Assembly: GCA_900770225.1 (NCBI GenBank)
Contig: CAAGJU010000197.1
Location: 1-28,519 of the forward strand
Length of the DNA: 28,519 bases
Reading direction: 5' to 3'
Source of the DNA: Lachnospiraceae bacterium
GTDB taxonomy: Bacteria; Bacillota; Clostridia; Lachnospirales; Lachnospiraceae
In this document: positions 7,740 to 15,456 of the stretch, in pieces
Position numbering within the stretch: the first letter of the stretch is position 1
Layout: every line of letters starts with the position of its first letter
The notes under the pieces: model-generated
Seen by the model: only the letters and a program-made list of their open reading frames with translations
Told to the model about the DNA's origin: nothing
Databases searched by the model: none
Translations under genes and position numbers: made by a program

Positions 7740-7920
7740 ATTGTATAAGTCCGTCGCATGCCAGAGGCGGACTGCACACCCGAAGGGTGTGCTAGGCCGA
7801 CTATGGATTTGCGACGACAACAAGTATGAGCATGGAGCTTTGCGAAGCAAAGCGAGAATGCGAATACTTGTAGCGACGCGGGAGCACGCAGTGCGAAGCG
7901 GCGCGCAGACTTATACAGTA
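7739..7920 (+). repeat. MITE-like hairpin-rich repeat element (copy B)
   Basis: The element is bounded by terminal inverted repeats. TATTGTATAAGTC (7739-7751) matches the reverse complement of 7908-7920 at 12 of 13 positions, with a perfect 10-bp core. Inside are an 8-bp hairpin with a GAA loop (7774-7792) and a 7-bp hairpin with a GAA loop (7837-7853). There is also the block ACAACAAGTATGAGCA shared with copy A at the left window edge. No transposase is encoded. It lies immediately after the trp terminator, and its right end merges into the palindrome TACAGTACTGTA (7914-7925). The 85 nt from there to the next gene hold nothing else clear. Confidence 0.75.
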
Positions 7921-8010
7921 CTGTAACATCATGTATGATATAGATGTTCACGTAAAGATGCCATATCCGCACACAGACAGTGAGGCGGTGAGGCGGACTG
8001 AGGTGTTTGC

Positions 8011-8919
8011 ATGCTGGATGTATGTCTTCTGGGAACTGGTGGAATGATGCCGCTGCCGAGCAGGTGGCTGACGGCGCTCCTGACGCGGTATAACGGGAGC
8101 AGCCTGCTGATCGATTGCGGGGAAGGTACCCAGATCACCATGAAAGAGCACGCATGGTCGTTTAAATCTGTGGACACGATCTGCCTGACGCATTATCATG
8201 CGGATCACGTCAGCGGACTGCCGGGATTTCTTCTGGCCATGGCAAACGCGGAGAGGACAGAGCCGCTGACGATCATCGGCCCCAAAGGGCTGGAGAGAGT
8301 CGTATCCGGGCTGCGTGTCATCGCGCCGGAGCTTCCGTTTGAGATAAAGCTCATGGAGGCGGTGGACGATCAGACGATTGAGCTGCATGGTTATCACATC
8401 ACCCCGTTCCGTCTGCAGCACAGCATGCCCTGCCTGGGATATTCGCTGGAGATCACGCGGGCCGGTCGTTTTGACGCGGAACGGGCGCGTGCGCAGCAGA
8501 TTCCGCTGAAATACTGGAATCCGCTGCAGAAGGGCGAGACGATCGAGGCTGACGGTGTGACGTATACGCCGGATATGGTGCTCGGAAAGCCGCGCCGCGG
8601 CCTGAAGGTCACGTACTGTACGGATACACGGCCGATCGCGCGCATCGCGGAGCATGCTGCCGGATCGGATCTGTTTATCTGCGAGGGCATGTACGGCGAT
8701 CCGGAAAAGCTGGAAAAAGCAAAGGAACACCGCCATATGACGATGTATGACGCCGCGCGGCTGGCGGCGGAGGCGAAACCGGCGCAGCTGTGGCTCACGC
8801 ATTATTCACCGTCCATGATCCATCCGGAATGGTATATGAAGGATGTGAAAAAAATCTTCCCGGCGGCGCAGGCAGGCGAAGACGGAAAGTCGGTCACGCT
8901 GAATTTTGACGAAGAGTGA
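8011..8919 (+). CDS. rnz: Ribonuclease Z-like metallo-beta-lactamase-fold hydrolase
   Basis: A 302-residue metallohydrolase. RNase Z removes 3' trailers from tRNA precursors, which matters here because the tRNA genes in this window lack encoded CCA. The zinc motif HYHADH is at residues 61-66, preceded by LLIDCGEGTQ and followed by VSGLPGFL. Later ligands are the His in LQHSMPCLGY, the Asp in YCTDTRP, the EHRHMT motif and the His in LTHYSP. This order matches the RNase Z/ElaC family and its length of about 300. The N-terminal loop GTGGMMPLPSRW deviates from the usual GT.AG.P pattern. The ATG at 8011 has only a weak GAGG upstream. A related MBL phosphodiesterase cannot be excluded. Confidence 0.82.
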   Translation: MLDVCLLGTGGMMPLPSRWLTALLTRYNGSSLLIDCGEGTQITMKEHAWSFKSVDTICLTHYHADHVSGLPGFLLAMANAERTEPLTIIGPKGLERVVSGLRVIAPELPFEIKLMEAVDDQTIELHGYHITPFRLQHSMPCLGYSLEITRAGRFDAERARAQQIPLKYWNPLQKGETIEADGVTYTPDMVLGKPRRGLKVTYCTDTRPIARIAEHAAGSDLFICEGMYGDPEKLEKAKEHRHMTMYDAARLAAEAKPAQLWLTHYSPSMIHPEWYMKDVKKIFPAAQAGEDGKSVTLNFDEE

Positions 8920-8932
8920 CGGCTGTTAATTC

Positions 8933-8959
8933 TCAGTCAGAGAAAAGATGACTGATTTT
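8933..8959 (+). terminator. Possible weak terminator after the RNase Z gene
   Basis: A 7-bp stem TCAGTCA/TGACTGA (8933-8939 with 8949-8955) has an A-rich loop and is followed by TTTTG. The stem is AT-rich and short. Confidence 0.45.
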
Positions 8960-8973
8960 GTAATAAATGATGA

Positions 8974-9004
8974 GGATCGCGAGAGCGCGTAGTGCGTAGC
9001 GATC
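8974..9004. repeat. Isolated GC-rich hairpin
   Basis: GGATCGC and GCGATCC form a 7-bp stem enclosing an inner imperfect GCGC/GTGC fold. It has no T run and so does not look like a terminator. It resembles in style, but not in sequence, the other hairpin elements of the window. Confidence 0.45.
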
Positions 9005-9051
9005 CGGTTATCATACTTATGACACATGTATCAAATGATTAACTTCGCACG

Positions 9052-9107
9052 AAGATCAGTCCTGATAAAGGGTTGAAAAAAGATCAGTTCTGATGAAGGA
9101 CTGAAAA
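9052..9107 (+). repeat. 28-bp tandem repeat upstream of tsaD
   Basis: Two imperfect copies start AAGATCAGTCCTGATAAAGG (9052) and AAGATCAGTTCTGATGAAGG (9080). A partial third copy, AAGATCAGGAGA at 9114, includes the tsaD ribosome binding site. Confidence 0.75.
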
Positions 9108-9133
9108 ATAAGAAAGATCAGGAGAATGAACAG

Positions 9134-10198
9134 ATGAAGGATATCCGCATTCTCGGCATAGAGACAAGCTGCGATGAGACGGCCGCATCGGTGGTGCTGA
9201 ACGGGCGCACGGTGCTGTCCAATGTGATCTCGTCGCAGATCGATCTGCATACGATCTACGGCGGCGTTGTCCCCGAGATCGCATCCAGAAAACATATAGA
9301 AAAAATCGATCAGGTCATCACGATGGCACTGGAAAAGGCCGGCGTTACGTTTGACGATCTGGATGCCGTGGCTGTCACCTACGGCCCCGGTCTGGTAGGA
9401 GCGCTTCTGGTCGGCGTATCAGAGGCAAAAGCCATCGCATGGGCGAAACATCTGCCACTGGTCGGTGTCCATCATATCGAGGGACATGTGGCCGCGAATT
9501 TTATCGAGCACAGAGATCTGGAACCGCCGTTTATGTGCGAGATCATCTCAGGCGGACATACGCATCTCGTGATCGTGGAAGATTACGGAAAGTTCCGGAT
9601 TCTCGGCCGGACCAGAGATGACGCGGCAGGGGAGGCCTTCGATAAGGTCGCGCGTGCGATCGGACTCGGTTATCCGGGCGGACCCAAGATCGATAAAGAG
9701 GCAAAGAACGGTAACCCGCACGCCATTGAATTTCCGCGCAGCCATGTGGAAGACAAGGGCAAGACCAATCTCACATTCGCCCGCGGATCGCATGAGATGA
9801 CCAACTATGATTTCAGCTTCAGCGGCCTGAAGTCGGCGGTGCTGAATTACCTGAACCAGTGCAAAATGACGGGGCAGACGTGGAACCGTGCGGATGTGGC
9901 GGCATCATTCCAGCAGGCTGTCGTCGATTCGCTGGTGGATACAGCCATGCGCGGTGTGCGTGATTTCGGCGTGAATAAATTTGCCATCGCGGGTGGTGTG
10001 GCGGCCAACTCGGCACTCCGTGCGGCTATGCGGGATGCGTGCGCAAAGGCAGGCGTTGATTTTTATTACCCGTCACCCGTGTACTGCACCGACAATGCGG
10101 CGATGATCGCCACAGCGGGGTATTATGAGTTTCTCTCCGGCAACCGCAGCGGCTGGGATCTGAACGCGGTTCCGAATCTCGCTCTCGGCGAGAGGTGA
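9134..10198 (+). CDS. tsaD: tRNA N6-threonylcarbamoyladenosine synthase subunit TsaD
   Basis: A 354-residue ASKHA-fold protein (YgjD/Kae1 family) that, with TsaB and TsaE, transfers threonylcarbamoyl to A37 of ANN-decoding tRNAs. Signs are GIETSCDETA at the N-terminus, VVPEIASRKH, and metal ligands His114 and His118 in HHIEGH. ISGGHTHLV, DDAAGEAFDKVAR, FSFSGLKSA and IAGGVAANSALR complete the nucleotide fold. Length fits the family. The ATG at 9134 follows AGGAGA. Neither tsaB nor tsaE lies beside it. The ispD gene starts 11 nt after its stop. Confidence 0.96.
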   Translation: MKDIRILGIETSCDETAASVVLNGRTVLSNVISSQIDLHTIYGGVVPEIASRKHIEKIDQVITMALEKAGVTFDDLDAVAVTYGPGLVGALLVGVSEAKAIAWAKHLPLVGVHHIEGHVAANFIEHRDLEPPFMCEIISGGHTHLVIVEDYGKFRILGRTRDDAAGEAFDKVARAIGLGYPGGPKIDKEAKNGNPHAIEFPRSHVEDKGKTNLTFARGSHEMTNYDFSFSGLKSAVLNYLNQCKMTGQTWNRADVAASFQQAVVDSLVDTAMRGVRDFGVNKFAIAGGVAANSALRAAMRDACAKAGVDFYYPSPVYCTDNAAMIATAGYYEFLSGNRSGWDLNAVPNLALGER

Positions 10199-10209
10199 AG
10201 GAGGACGGA

Positions 10210-10944
10210 ATGAGTCAGGATCAGTGTTTTGCAGTCATCGTTGCTGCAGGGACGGGACGCCGTATGGGCGGACCCGTGAGCAAACAGTATATGGACCTCT
10301 GCGGGAGACCGGTGCTCGCCTGGACGATCGATGCATTCCAGAAATCTCCGCGCATTACGGGAATCATTCTCGTGGTGACGCCCGGGCAGGAGGCGTATGT
10401 ACAGCTGCATATCGTGAATGCATATCATTTTTCCAAGGTGAGAAAAATATGCGCCGGCGGCCGGGAGCGCTATGACTCTGTCTATATCGGTCTGAAGGCT
10501 GCGGCCGGCTGCGATTACGTCTTTATCCATGACGGCGTCCGCCCCTTTGTGACAGAGGAGATCATCGAGAGAGGTTATCTGGTCGCGCAGGAATACGGCA
10601 GCGCCGTGTGCGGTGTACCGTCGAAGGATACGGTCAAGATCGTTGACGCCGGCGGTTGTATCGAAGAGACCCCGCTGCGGTCCCGCGTGTGGAACGTGCA
10701 GACGCCGCAGATTTTCCGCTATGATCTGATACGGACGGCTTATGACCGCATGCAGGATTTCGACCGCACGGGTATCACGGATGATGCCATGATCCTGGAG
10801 ACCATGGGCGGCTCAAAGATCCGTATGTTCACCGGAAGCTATGAGAATATCAAGATCACGACGCCGGAGGATTTCCTTCTGGCAGAGACATACATCAGAA
10901 AGCTGAACCCGGGAACGGAAGCAGACGAAAATCCGGGATCATAG
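10210..10944 (+). CDS. ispD: 2-C-methyl-D-erythritol 4-phosphate cytidylyltransferase
   Basis: A 244-residue enzyme of the non-mevalonate isoprenoid pathway that couples CTP to methylerythritol phosphate. The N-terminal nucleotide motif is VIVAAGTGRRMGG, followed by KQYMDLCGRPVL. GGRERYDSV, FIHDGVRPFV, GVPSKDTVK, NVQTPQIF, TDDAMILE and ENIKITTPED are all family hallmarks. I chose the ATG at 10210, five bases after GAAGGAGG. A GTG at 10195 is in frame but overlaps tsaD. The gene probably shares a transcript with tsaD. Ribitol-phosphate cytidylyltransferases (TarI) are the main alternative, but nothing teichoic-acid related is nearby. Confidence 0.9.
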   Translation: MSQDQCFAVIVAAGTGRRMGGPVSKQYMDLCGRPVLAWTIDAFQKSPRITGIILVVTPGQEAYVQLHIVNAYHFSKVRKICAGGRERYDSVYIGLKAAAGCDYVFIHDGVRPFVTEEIIERGYLVAQEYGSAVCGVPSKDTVKIVDAGGCIEETPLRSRVWNVQTPQIFRYDLIRTAYDRMQDFDRTGITDDAMILETMGGSKIRMFTGSYENIKITTPEDFLLAETYIRKLNPGTEADENPGS

Positions 10945-10989
10945 TTCAGACACTGCGACAGCGGCTGGCAATGTGTGAGCAGTAACAAC

Positions 10990-11033
10990 GCGTGCATCCC
11001 AGCGTGCATCCCTGCGCATCCCTGCGCTGCGCA
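10990..11033 (+). repeat. Short 12-bp tandem repeat
   Basis: GCGTGCATCCCA (10990) and GCGTGCATCCCT (11002) are followed by decayed copies, GCGCATCCCT and GCGCTGCGCATG. It lies between ispD and the tRNA promoter. Confidence 0.7.
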
Positions 11034-11043
11034 TGAAAAGGTG

Positions 11044-11072
11044 TTGAAAACAGCGGGCGGCTGTGCTATAGT
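11044..11072 (+). promoter_or_regulatory. Promoter of tRNA-Ser(UGA)
   Basis: TTGAAA (11044-11049), a 17-nt spacer and TATAGT (11067-11072) stand 39 nt before the tRNA. Confidence 0.8.
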
Positions 11073-11111
11073 TAACTGGTTCCTGTGGTCGACAGATTTC
11101 AGGAACATCAT

Positions 11112-11197
11112 GGAGCGGTATCGAAGCGGTCATAACGAGGCGGTCTTGAAAACCGTTTGTCCGCAAGGACACAAGGGTTCGAATCCCTTCCGCTCCG
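11112..11197 (+). tRNA. tRNA-Ser (anticodon UGA)
   Basis: The acceptor stem GGAGCGG (11112-11118) pairs CCGCTCC (11190-11196), with discriminator G at 11197. The anticodon loop CTTGAAA (11145-11151) presents TGA at 11147-11149, reading UCA-type serine codons. A long variable arm (GTCCGCAAGGAC) confirms class II, and the T-loop GGTTCGAAT is intact. CCA is not encoded. Confidence 0.96.
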
Positions 11198-11229
11198 CTT
11201 GGACCCCGGTGCACGGGGATCTTCGAAGA

Positions 11230-11279
11230 CAGAGGCAGATATCATCCGACAGAAATGTCGCGGATGGTATCTGCCTCTT
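11230..11279. terminator. Long hairpin between convergent tRNA-Ser and GGDEF genes, probable bidirectional terminator
   Basis: AGAGGCAGATA pairs perfectly with TATCTGCCTCT. The inner helix, with a G-T pair and a short bulge, closes on a GAAA loop, giving more than 20 bp in total. A T-rich stretch (TTACTGTTTAA) follows on the plus strand. It sits exactly between two genes transcribed towards each other. Confidence 0.7.
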
Positions 11280-11313
11280 ACTGTTTAACGAGAGAACTGC
11301 CACATCGCCGGCA

Positions 11314-12474
11314 TTATCGCTGCAGGTGATTCTGATTTTTGGCCGTATACAGACTGGCATCGGCTCTGCTGATGAGCTGCTTCTCCGTCAGATCGCTGTC
11401 ATAGGCGATGGTATATCCCATGCTTACATTGAGCTGAAAAGGAAGGTCGGACGCATCCAGTTTATTTTTCAGAGATTCTGAAAATGCCTTCATCAGGTCC
11501 TCCGGACTGGTCTCCTCCAGAGAAACCGTGAATAAAAATTCATCTCCGCCGTAGCGGGAGACAAAGAGCGTTCTGTAGTTTTTTGCAAGCGCACGGAAGG
11601 TGTCTGCGACAAGCGCCAGCGCGTTATCTCCCATGACGTGTCCGTAACGGTCATTGATCTGCTTGAAGTAATCAATGTCCGCCATGAAAAGGCAGAACGG
11701 CTCCCGCTCCGCATGCGGAATGCGTGTGGCAAGGTATGCCGATGTCCTGGCACGGTTGTTGAGACCGGTGAGCGCATCGGTGTTGATCTGCCGGTTCTGC
11801 AGCTCGCTGAACATGAGAAACATGCCGAGGGCGAAAAATATTGCCGCGATGGGAATCGGACCGGGAAGCGAGACCTGCAGAATGCCGCCAAGCGACGGGA
11901 AGATCGTGAATACGAAATACACGAAGAAAATTCTGCGGTCCAGCGTGTGTCTGACCTGACTTCTGATCAGCGTGATGATAACGATCAGGCAGTAGGCAAA
12001 GCAGCAGGCAACCTGAATGAAATACCAGGGCCCGCGGATATAGTTACCTGCCGCTGAGACATAGAATACCTTATGATTCAGAAGAGACATACAGTCCACA
12101 GTGACAAGTGTGATAATCGGGATGTTGCGCAAAGCTGTTTCTATCTTCCGCCGGTGAAGGAGATTTTCTCTGGGCGTAAGATTCATATCGACAAAACGAT
12201 ACCAGAAACAGCAGATCAGGCCGGTGCATATCAGGTCGATCAGATTGTAACCATACTGAACGGGTCTCGGAAACTGAAAGCGCGGAGCGGAGTCGATGAG
12301 CCACATACACTGCGTCAGTATCTCTATGATCGAAAATGTGGTTAAACGCCGGAAAATGACAACCTCGGCAGTTGAGACAACGTTGGTGTTCATTTTCAGC
12401 GCCATCATGAATTCCAGTGCCATACACATGAATGCGACACTCAGATACAGTGCGATATAGTCAATTCCGTGCAT
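11314..12474 (-). CDS. Seven-TM membrane protein with C-terminal GGDEF (diguanylate cyclase) domain
   Basis: About 386 residues. The first half has about seven hydrophobic segments, beginning with IDYIALYLSVAFM and ending near AAIFFALGMFLMF. It is therefore a membrane sensor of unknown ligand. The C-terminal third is a GGDEF domain with TDALTGLNNRAR, the metal and substrate motif ADIDYFKQINDRYGH and an intact RYGGDEF signature; activity in making cyclic di-GMP is expected. No RxxD inhibitory site is seen just upstream of the signature. I prefer the start at 12474 (GGGGGA just upstream) over the start at 12495, which has no ribosome binding site. It is the only minus-strand gene and is divergent from another GGDEF gene. 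Confidence 0.88.
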   Translation of the reverse strand: MHGIDYIALYLSVAFMCMALEFMMALKMNTNVVSTAEVVIFRRLTTFSIIEILTQCMWLIDSAPRFQFPRPVQYGYNLIDLICTGLICCFWYRFVDMNLTPRENLLHRRKIETALRNIPIITLVTVDCMSLLNHKVFYVSAAGNYIRGPWYFIQVACCFAYCLIVIITLIRSQVRHTLDRRIFFVYFVFTIFPSLGGILQVSLPGPIPIAAIFFALGMFLMFSELQNRQINTDALTGLNNRARTSAYLATRIPHAEREPFCLFMADIDYFKQINDRYGHVMGDNALALVADTFRALAKNYRTLFVSRYGGDEFLFTVSLEETSPEDLMKAFSESLKNKLDASDLPFQLNVSMGYTIAYDSDLTEKQLISRADASLYTAKNQNHLQR

Positions 12475-12533
12475 GATTCCCCCAATGCCTGTCATATGCG
12501 AAGATGTCCGACTGCTCCGAAAAATTGACTTTC

Positions 12534-12542
12534 ATTATATCA
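12534..12542 (-). promoter_or_regulatory. Extended -10 promoter of the minus-strand GGDEF gene
   Basis: On the minus strand TGATATAAT is a perfect -10 box with the TGn extension. The expected -35 position is poorly matched. It lies about 60 nt upstream of the chosen start. Confidence 0.6.
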
Positions 12543-12607
12543 CTATTGTATTTATTTTCACAGAATACTCTGCCGACTGGCGGAAGATTCCGGCAGGATA
12601 TTCGGAT

Positions 12608-12750
12608 GTATTTTCTCCGATGACGTGTGTATTTTTTCTGATGACGTACCTCCGTTATTTTCAGACGCCCTATTTTTCTGATGACCTGTCTCCGCTATTT
12701 TCAGACATTCTATTTTTCTGATGACCTGTCTCCGTTATTTTCAGACGTTC
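12608..12750. repeat. 40-bp tandem repeats between divergent GGDEF genes
   Basis: Units of exactly 40 bp occur at 12631-12670, 12671-12710 and 12711-12750. A decayed partial copy lies at about 12608-12630. Each unit reads roughly TATTTTTCTGATGACCTGTC then TCCGYTATTTTCAGAC. It contains the opposed pentamers TCTGA and TCAGA, so each unit carries a possible inverted half-site pair. A short open frame across it only translates the repeat. Confidence 0.85.
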
Positions 12751-12794
12751 CTTTTCCTGGCTTTTCAGGTGTGTTATCTGCTGATTTTTCAGAA

Positions 12795-12823
12795 TTGACA
12801 TGTGATACGGCAGATGATATAAG
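12795..12823 (+). promoter_or_regulatory. Promoter of the Cache-GGDEF-PAS gene
   Basis: A perfect TTGACA (12795-12800), a 17-nt spacer and TATAAG (12818-12823) lie 46 nt before the start codon and directly downstream of the tandem repeats. Confidence 0.82.
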
Positions 12824-12869
12824 GAGATGAGATATCAGACGTGCGGACATTTTCCGGGGGAGGAAGACG

Positions 12870-14669
12870 ATGCTGGCAGAAAAACTTGCAAAAAGGGAAT
12901 CCGGGCGGCATCGTCGCGACAGGCATTCGGAGAAAATTTCAATTCTCAATAATATCCTCATGGTTCTCATCGTTATCATCGAACTGAATGTTGTCTTTTT
13001 TGTCAGTTCCAATTTGCTGATCCGGCGAAATTCCGAAATCCTTTATGACAATATGCTGCAGGCGGATAAAAATACACTGCAGGACTCCGTCAACAATACC
13101 GTCCGGGACATCGAGAGCACCAGAGTACTTCTGGAAAACCAGGGCAAGACAGAAGAAGAGGTTAAAGGAGAAATCCAGGAAAGAATGCATGCCAAAATTC
13201 ATACCGATGAATATTCAGGCGGCAGGTATATGTGGGTGAATGAGATCCTGGATTACGGCGGGGGCGATGATTATGCGGTCCGTCTGATCCATCCGAATCC
13301 CACATCTTCCGAAGGTATGAAGCTTTCGACAGATACGGAGGACGCGGCAGGCAATAAGCCGTATCAGACGGAACTGGATCTGGTGAATGCATCCGGCAGC
13401 GGTTTTTACAGCTATTTTTATCAGGCGGACGAGAACACCGAGCCGGTGGAAAAGATCACCTATTGTATGCTTTATCGTGACTACAACTGGGTCATCTGCG
13501 AGGGAGAAAATTTAAGCAGCATCCGTGAATACGAAAAAAATCAGCGGGAAGCCCTGCTTCCTTTTCTGTACCGCACGGATCTGATCATGTCGCTGGTCTG
13601 CATGGGCATTACGCTGATAACGTCGTGGGCTTTTACCAGACGATACAATCGTATCCTTGTAGAGAAAAATAATGCGCTGAATGATCTGGCGTACAAAGAT
13701 GCGCTCACCGGTCTGTACAACCGCGGCGGGCTTGTCCGGCAGACAGAAGATGTGATGCAGGGTACGGAAAAACTGACAGGTATTTTTATTGATCTGGATG
13801 ATTTCAAGCTGATCAATGACCTCTACGGTCATGATTTCGGCGACAGGGCACTCTGTCATCTGGCGGATTATCTGCGCTGTTCGTTCCCGGATGCGCTGAT
13901 CGGCAGAACCGGCGGCGACGAATTCTGCGTCATCATTCCGAATAAATCGGCGGAAGAATGTCAGGCGCTCTTCGAAAAAGTGATACCGGGTGAGAAAGAA
14001 CTCGACTGGCATGGTAAGACCATTCACTACACCATCTCCGGCGGATATGCGGATTATCCGTCACAGGCATCCGGGCGTGAGGAACTGATGACTCTGATGG
14101 ACACCGCACTCTATGCGGCGAAAATTGACGGGAAGCGGTCAGTCCGGCGCTTTCAGCCTGAGATGACCGACATTAAAAGAGAACCACTCGGTTTTAATGT
14201 GAAAAATATGGCCTCCGGCATGCCGGGCGCATTTCTGGTTTACAGAGCAGGCGGCGATGAGGAAATCCTTTTTGCCAACGACCATCTGATCACGCTTTTT
14301 GAATGTGACAGCTACGCGGATTTTCTTCAGTATACGCAGTCAAGTTTTCGGCATATTGTGTACAGCGAAGACCTCGAACGGGTGGAGCGATCCATTCAGA
14401 AACAGATCGAGCGGGAGAAAAGCGGCGCTGCCGGTGCGAAGAGCAGCTATGAGGATTATGTGGAATACCGGATCCTGACCAAAACAGGAAAAATACGCCA
14501 TGTGATCGATCTGGGACGGTTGGTGCATGACCAGCATTACGGAGAGATCTTCTATGTATTTATTGAGGATCTGGATAAGATCAGGCGTAATAACGTGGTG
14601 AGCATTGGCGGTGAATACGAAAAGACAGAACAGATAAGTTATGGAAAACACAGACAGCAGAGATTTTGA
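12870..14669 (+). CDS. Cache-GGDEF-PAS diguanylate cyclase
   Basis: A 599-residue signalling protein. A basic N-terminus is followed by a membrane helix (about residues 30-52) and an extracytoplasmic single-Cache-like sensor (about 55-225; motifs GGRYMWVNE, LIHPNP, SGFYSYFYQ). A second membrane helix spans about 235-255. The GGDEF domain (about 270-425) has KDALTGLYNRGG, IDLDDFKLINDLYGH and an intact RTGGDEF. No RxxD inhibitory site is visible. After the cyclase comes a PAS-like domain (about 445-580; ANDHLITLFECDSY, YRILTKTGKIRHVIDLG). Cache domains usually bind small organic ligands; the ligand here is unknown. GGGGGAGGAAG precedes the ATG. The 3' end overlaps the next gene by 29 nt. Confidence 0.9.
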   Translation: MLAEKLAKRESGRHRRDRHSEKISILNNILMVLIVIIELNVVFFVSSNLLIRRNSEILYDNMLQADKNTLQDSVNNTVRDIESTRVLLENQGKTEEEVKGEIQERMHAKIHTDEYSGGRYMWVNEILDYGGGDDYAVRLIHPNPTSSEGMKLSTDTEDAAGNKPYQTELDLVNASGSGFYSYFYQADENTEPVEKITYCMLYRDYNWVICEGENLSSIREYEKNQREALLPFLYRTDLIMSLVCMGITLITSWAFTRRYNRILVEKNNALNDLAYKDALTGLYNRGGLVRQTEDVMQGTEKLTGIFIDLDDFKLINDLYGHDFGDRALCHLADYLRCSFPDALIGRTGGDEFCVIIPNKSAEECQALFEKVIPGEKELDWHGKTIHYTISGGYADYPSQASGREELMTLMDTALYAAKIDGKRSVRRFQPEMTDIKREPLGFNVKNMASGMPGAFLVYRAGGDEEILFANDHLITLFECDSYADFLQYTQSSFRHIVYSEDLERVERSIQKQIEREKSGAAGAKSSYEDYVEYRILTKTGKIRHVIDLGRLVHDQHYGEIFYVFIEDLDKIRRNNVVSIGGEYEKTEQISYGKHRQQRF

Positions 14670-15279
14670 CGGGATTCTGCGCCGTATTGGTATGAAAACA
14701 GCGGGGCGCACGCCGGTGTACCCGGCTGAACATATGCGCGGAACTTCGGCGGTCCTGGTGCCGCTGGTCAGACGGGACGGGGAACTGTACCTTCTGTATG
14801 AGAAACGCGCTTCGACACTGGACCATCAGCCCGGTGAGATTTGCTTCCCCGGCGGGCGCATGGAACCCGGCGAAACGGCATCGCGGACTGCAGTCAGGGA
14901 GGCCTGCGAGGAACTCCTGATCGAGGAATCACAGATCCGCATTCTCGGAAAAATGGATGGCGTCATGGGTCCGACCGGTGCACCGGTGTGGCCGGTCATT
15001 GCGGAGCTAACGGATTATACCGGCACATTTTCAACAGACGAAGTATCTGAGACTTTCGCAGTGCCTGTCACGTGGCTGCGCGAGCATCCTGCAGAGAGCT
15101 ATGATACGGTTCTGCAGACAGTTCCGCAGGAAGGGTTCCCATATGACCTGATTCCCGGCGGGGAAAACTATACCTTTGCGCGCAAACACCGCAGGATGTA
15201 TTTCTACCGTTATCCAGGCGCGGCCATATGGGGACTCACGGCGAATATCACGGATAACTTCATGCATCTGGTGACATGA
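14641..15279 (+). CDS. Nudix hydrolase, probable CoA pyrophosphatase
   Basis: A 212-residue Nudix protein. The segment LLYEKRASTL.HQPGEICFPGG matches the NuCoA signature of coenzyme A diphosphatases. The Nudix box follows as GGRMEPGETASRTAVREACEE; its usual final glycine is replaced (EELLI). The expected reaction is cleavage of CoA to 3',5'-ADP and phosphopantetheine. The start at 14641 lies inside the GGDEF gene with no good ribosome binding site, so translation may depend on that gene. An internal ATG 17 codons later is an alternative start. The 177-nt gap that follows holds no strong terminator. Confidence 0.85.
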   Translation: MENTDSRDFDGILRRIGMKTAGRTPVYPAEHMRGTSAVLVPLVRRDGELYLLYEKRASTLDHQPGEICFPGGRMEPGETASRTAVREACEELLIEESQIRILGKMDGVMGPTGAPVWPVIAELTDYTGTFSTDEVSETFAVPVTWLREHPAESYDTVLQTVPQEGFPYDLIPGGENYTFARKHRRMYFYRYPGAAIWGLTANITDNFMHLVT

Positions 15280-15456
15280 CGGATGCCTGCAGGGCTCAGA
15301 GAAGCGGAAGCTGCTTTTTCAGGATCCTGATTCAGGGAAGAACGTATGTACCGGAAGAGATACTTGCGGCTGATCCGTGATTACAATAAAATGGGACGGG
15401 AAAGCAGTTCCAGATGATCTGCGAGAGACAGGGCCGCTGTCAGGGAAGGAAAAATT

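Noticed and set aside
12473..12721. 82-codon frame between the GGDEF genes
   Set aside because: It is mainly the translation of the 40-bp repeats.
15300..15325. Terminator after the Nudix gene
   Set aside because: The apparent stem is only about four base pairs, although a T run follows.
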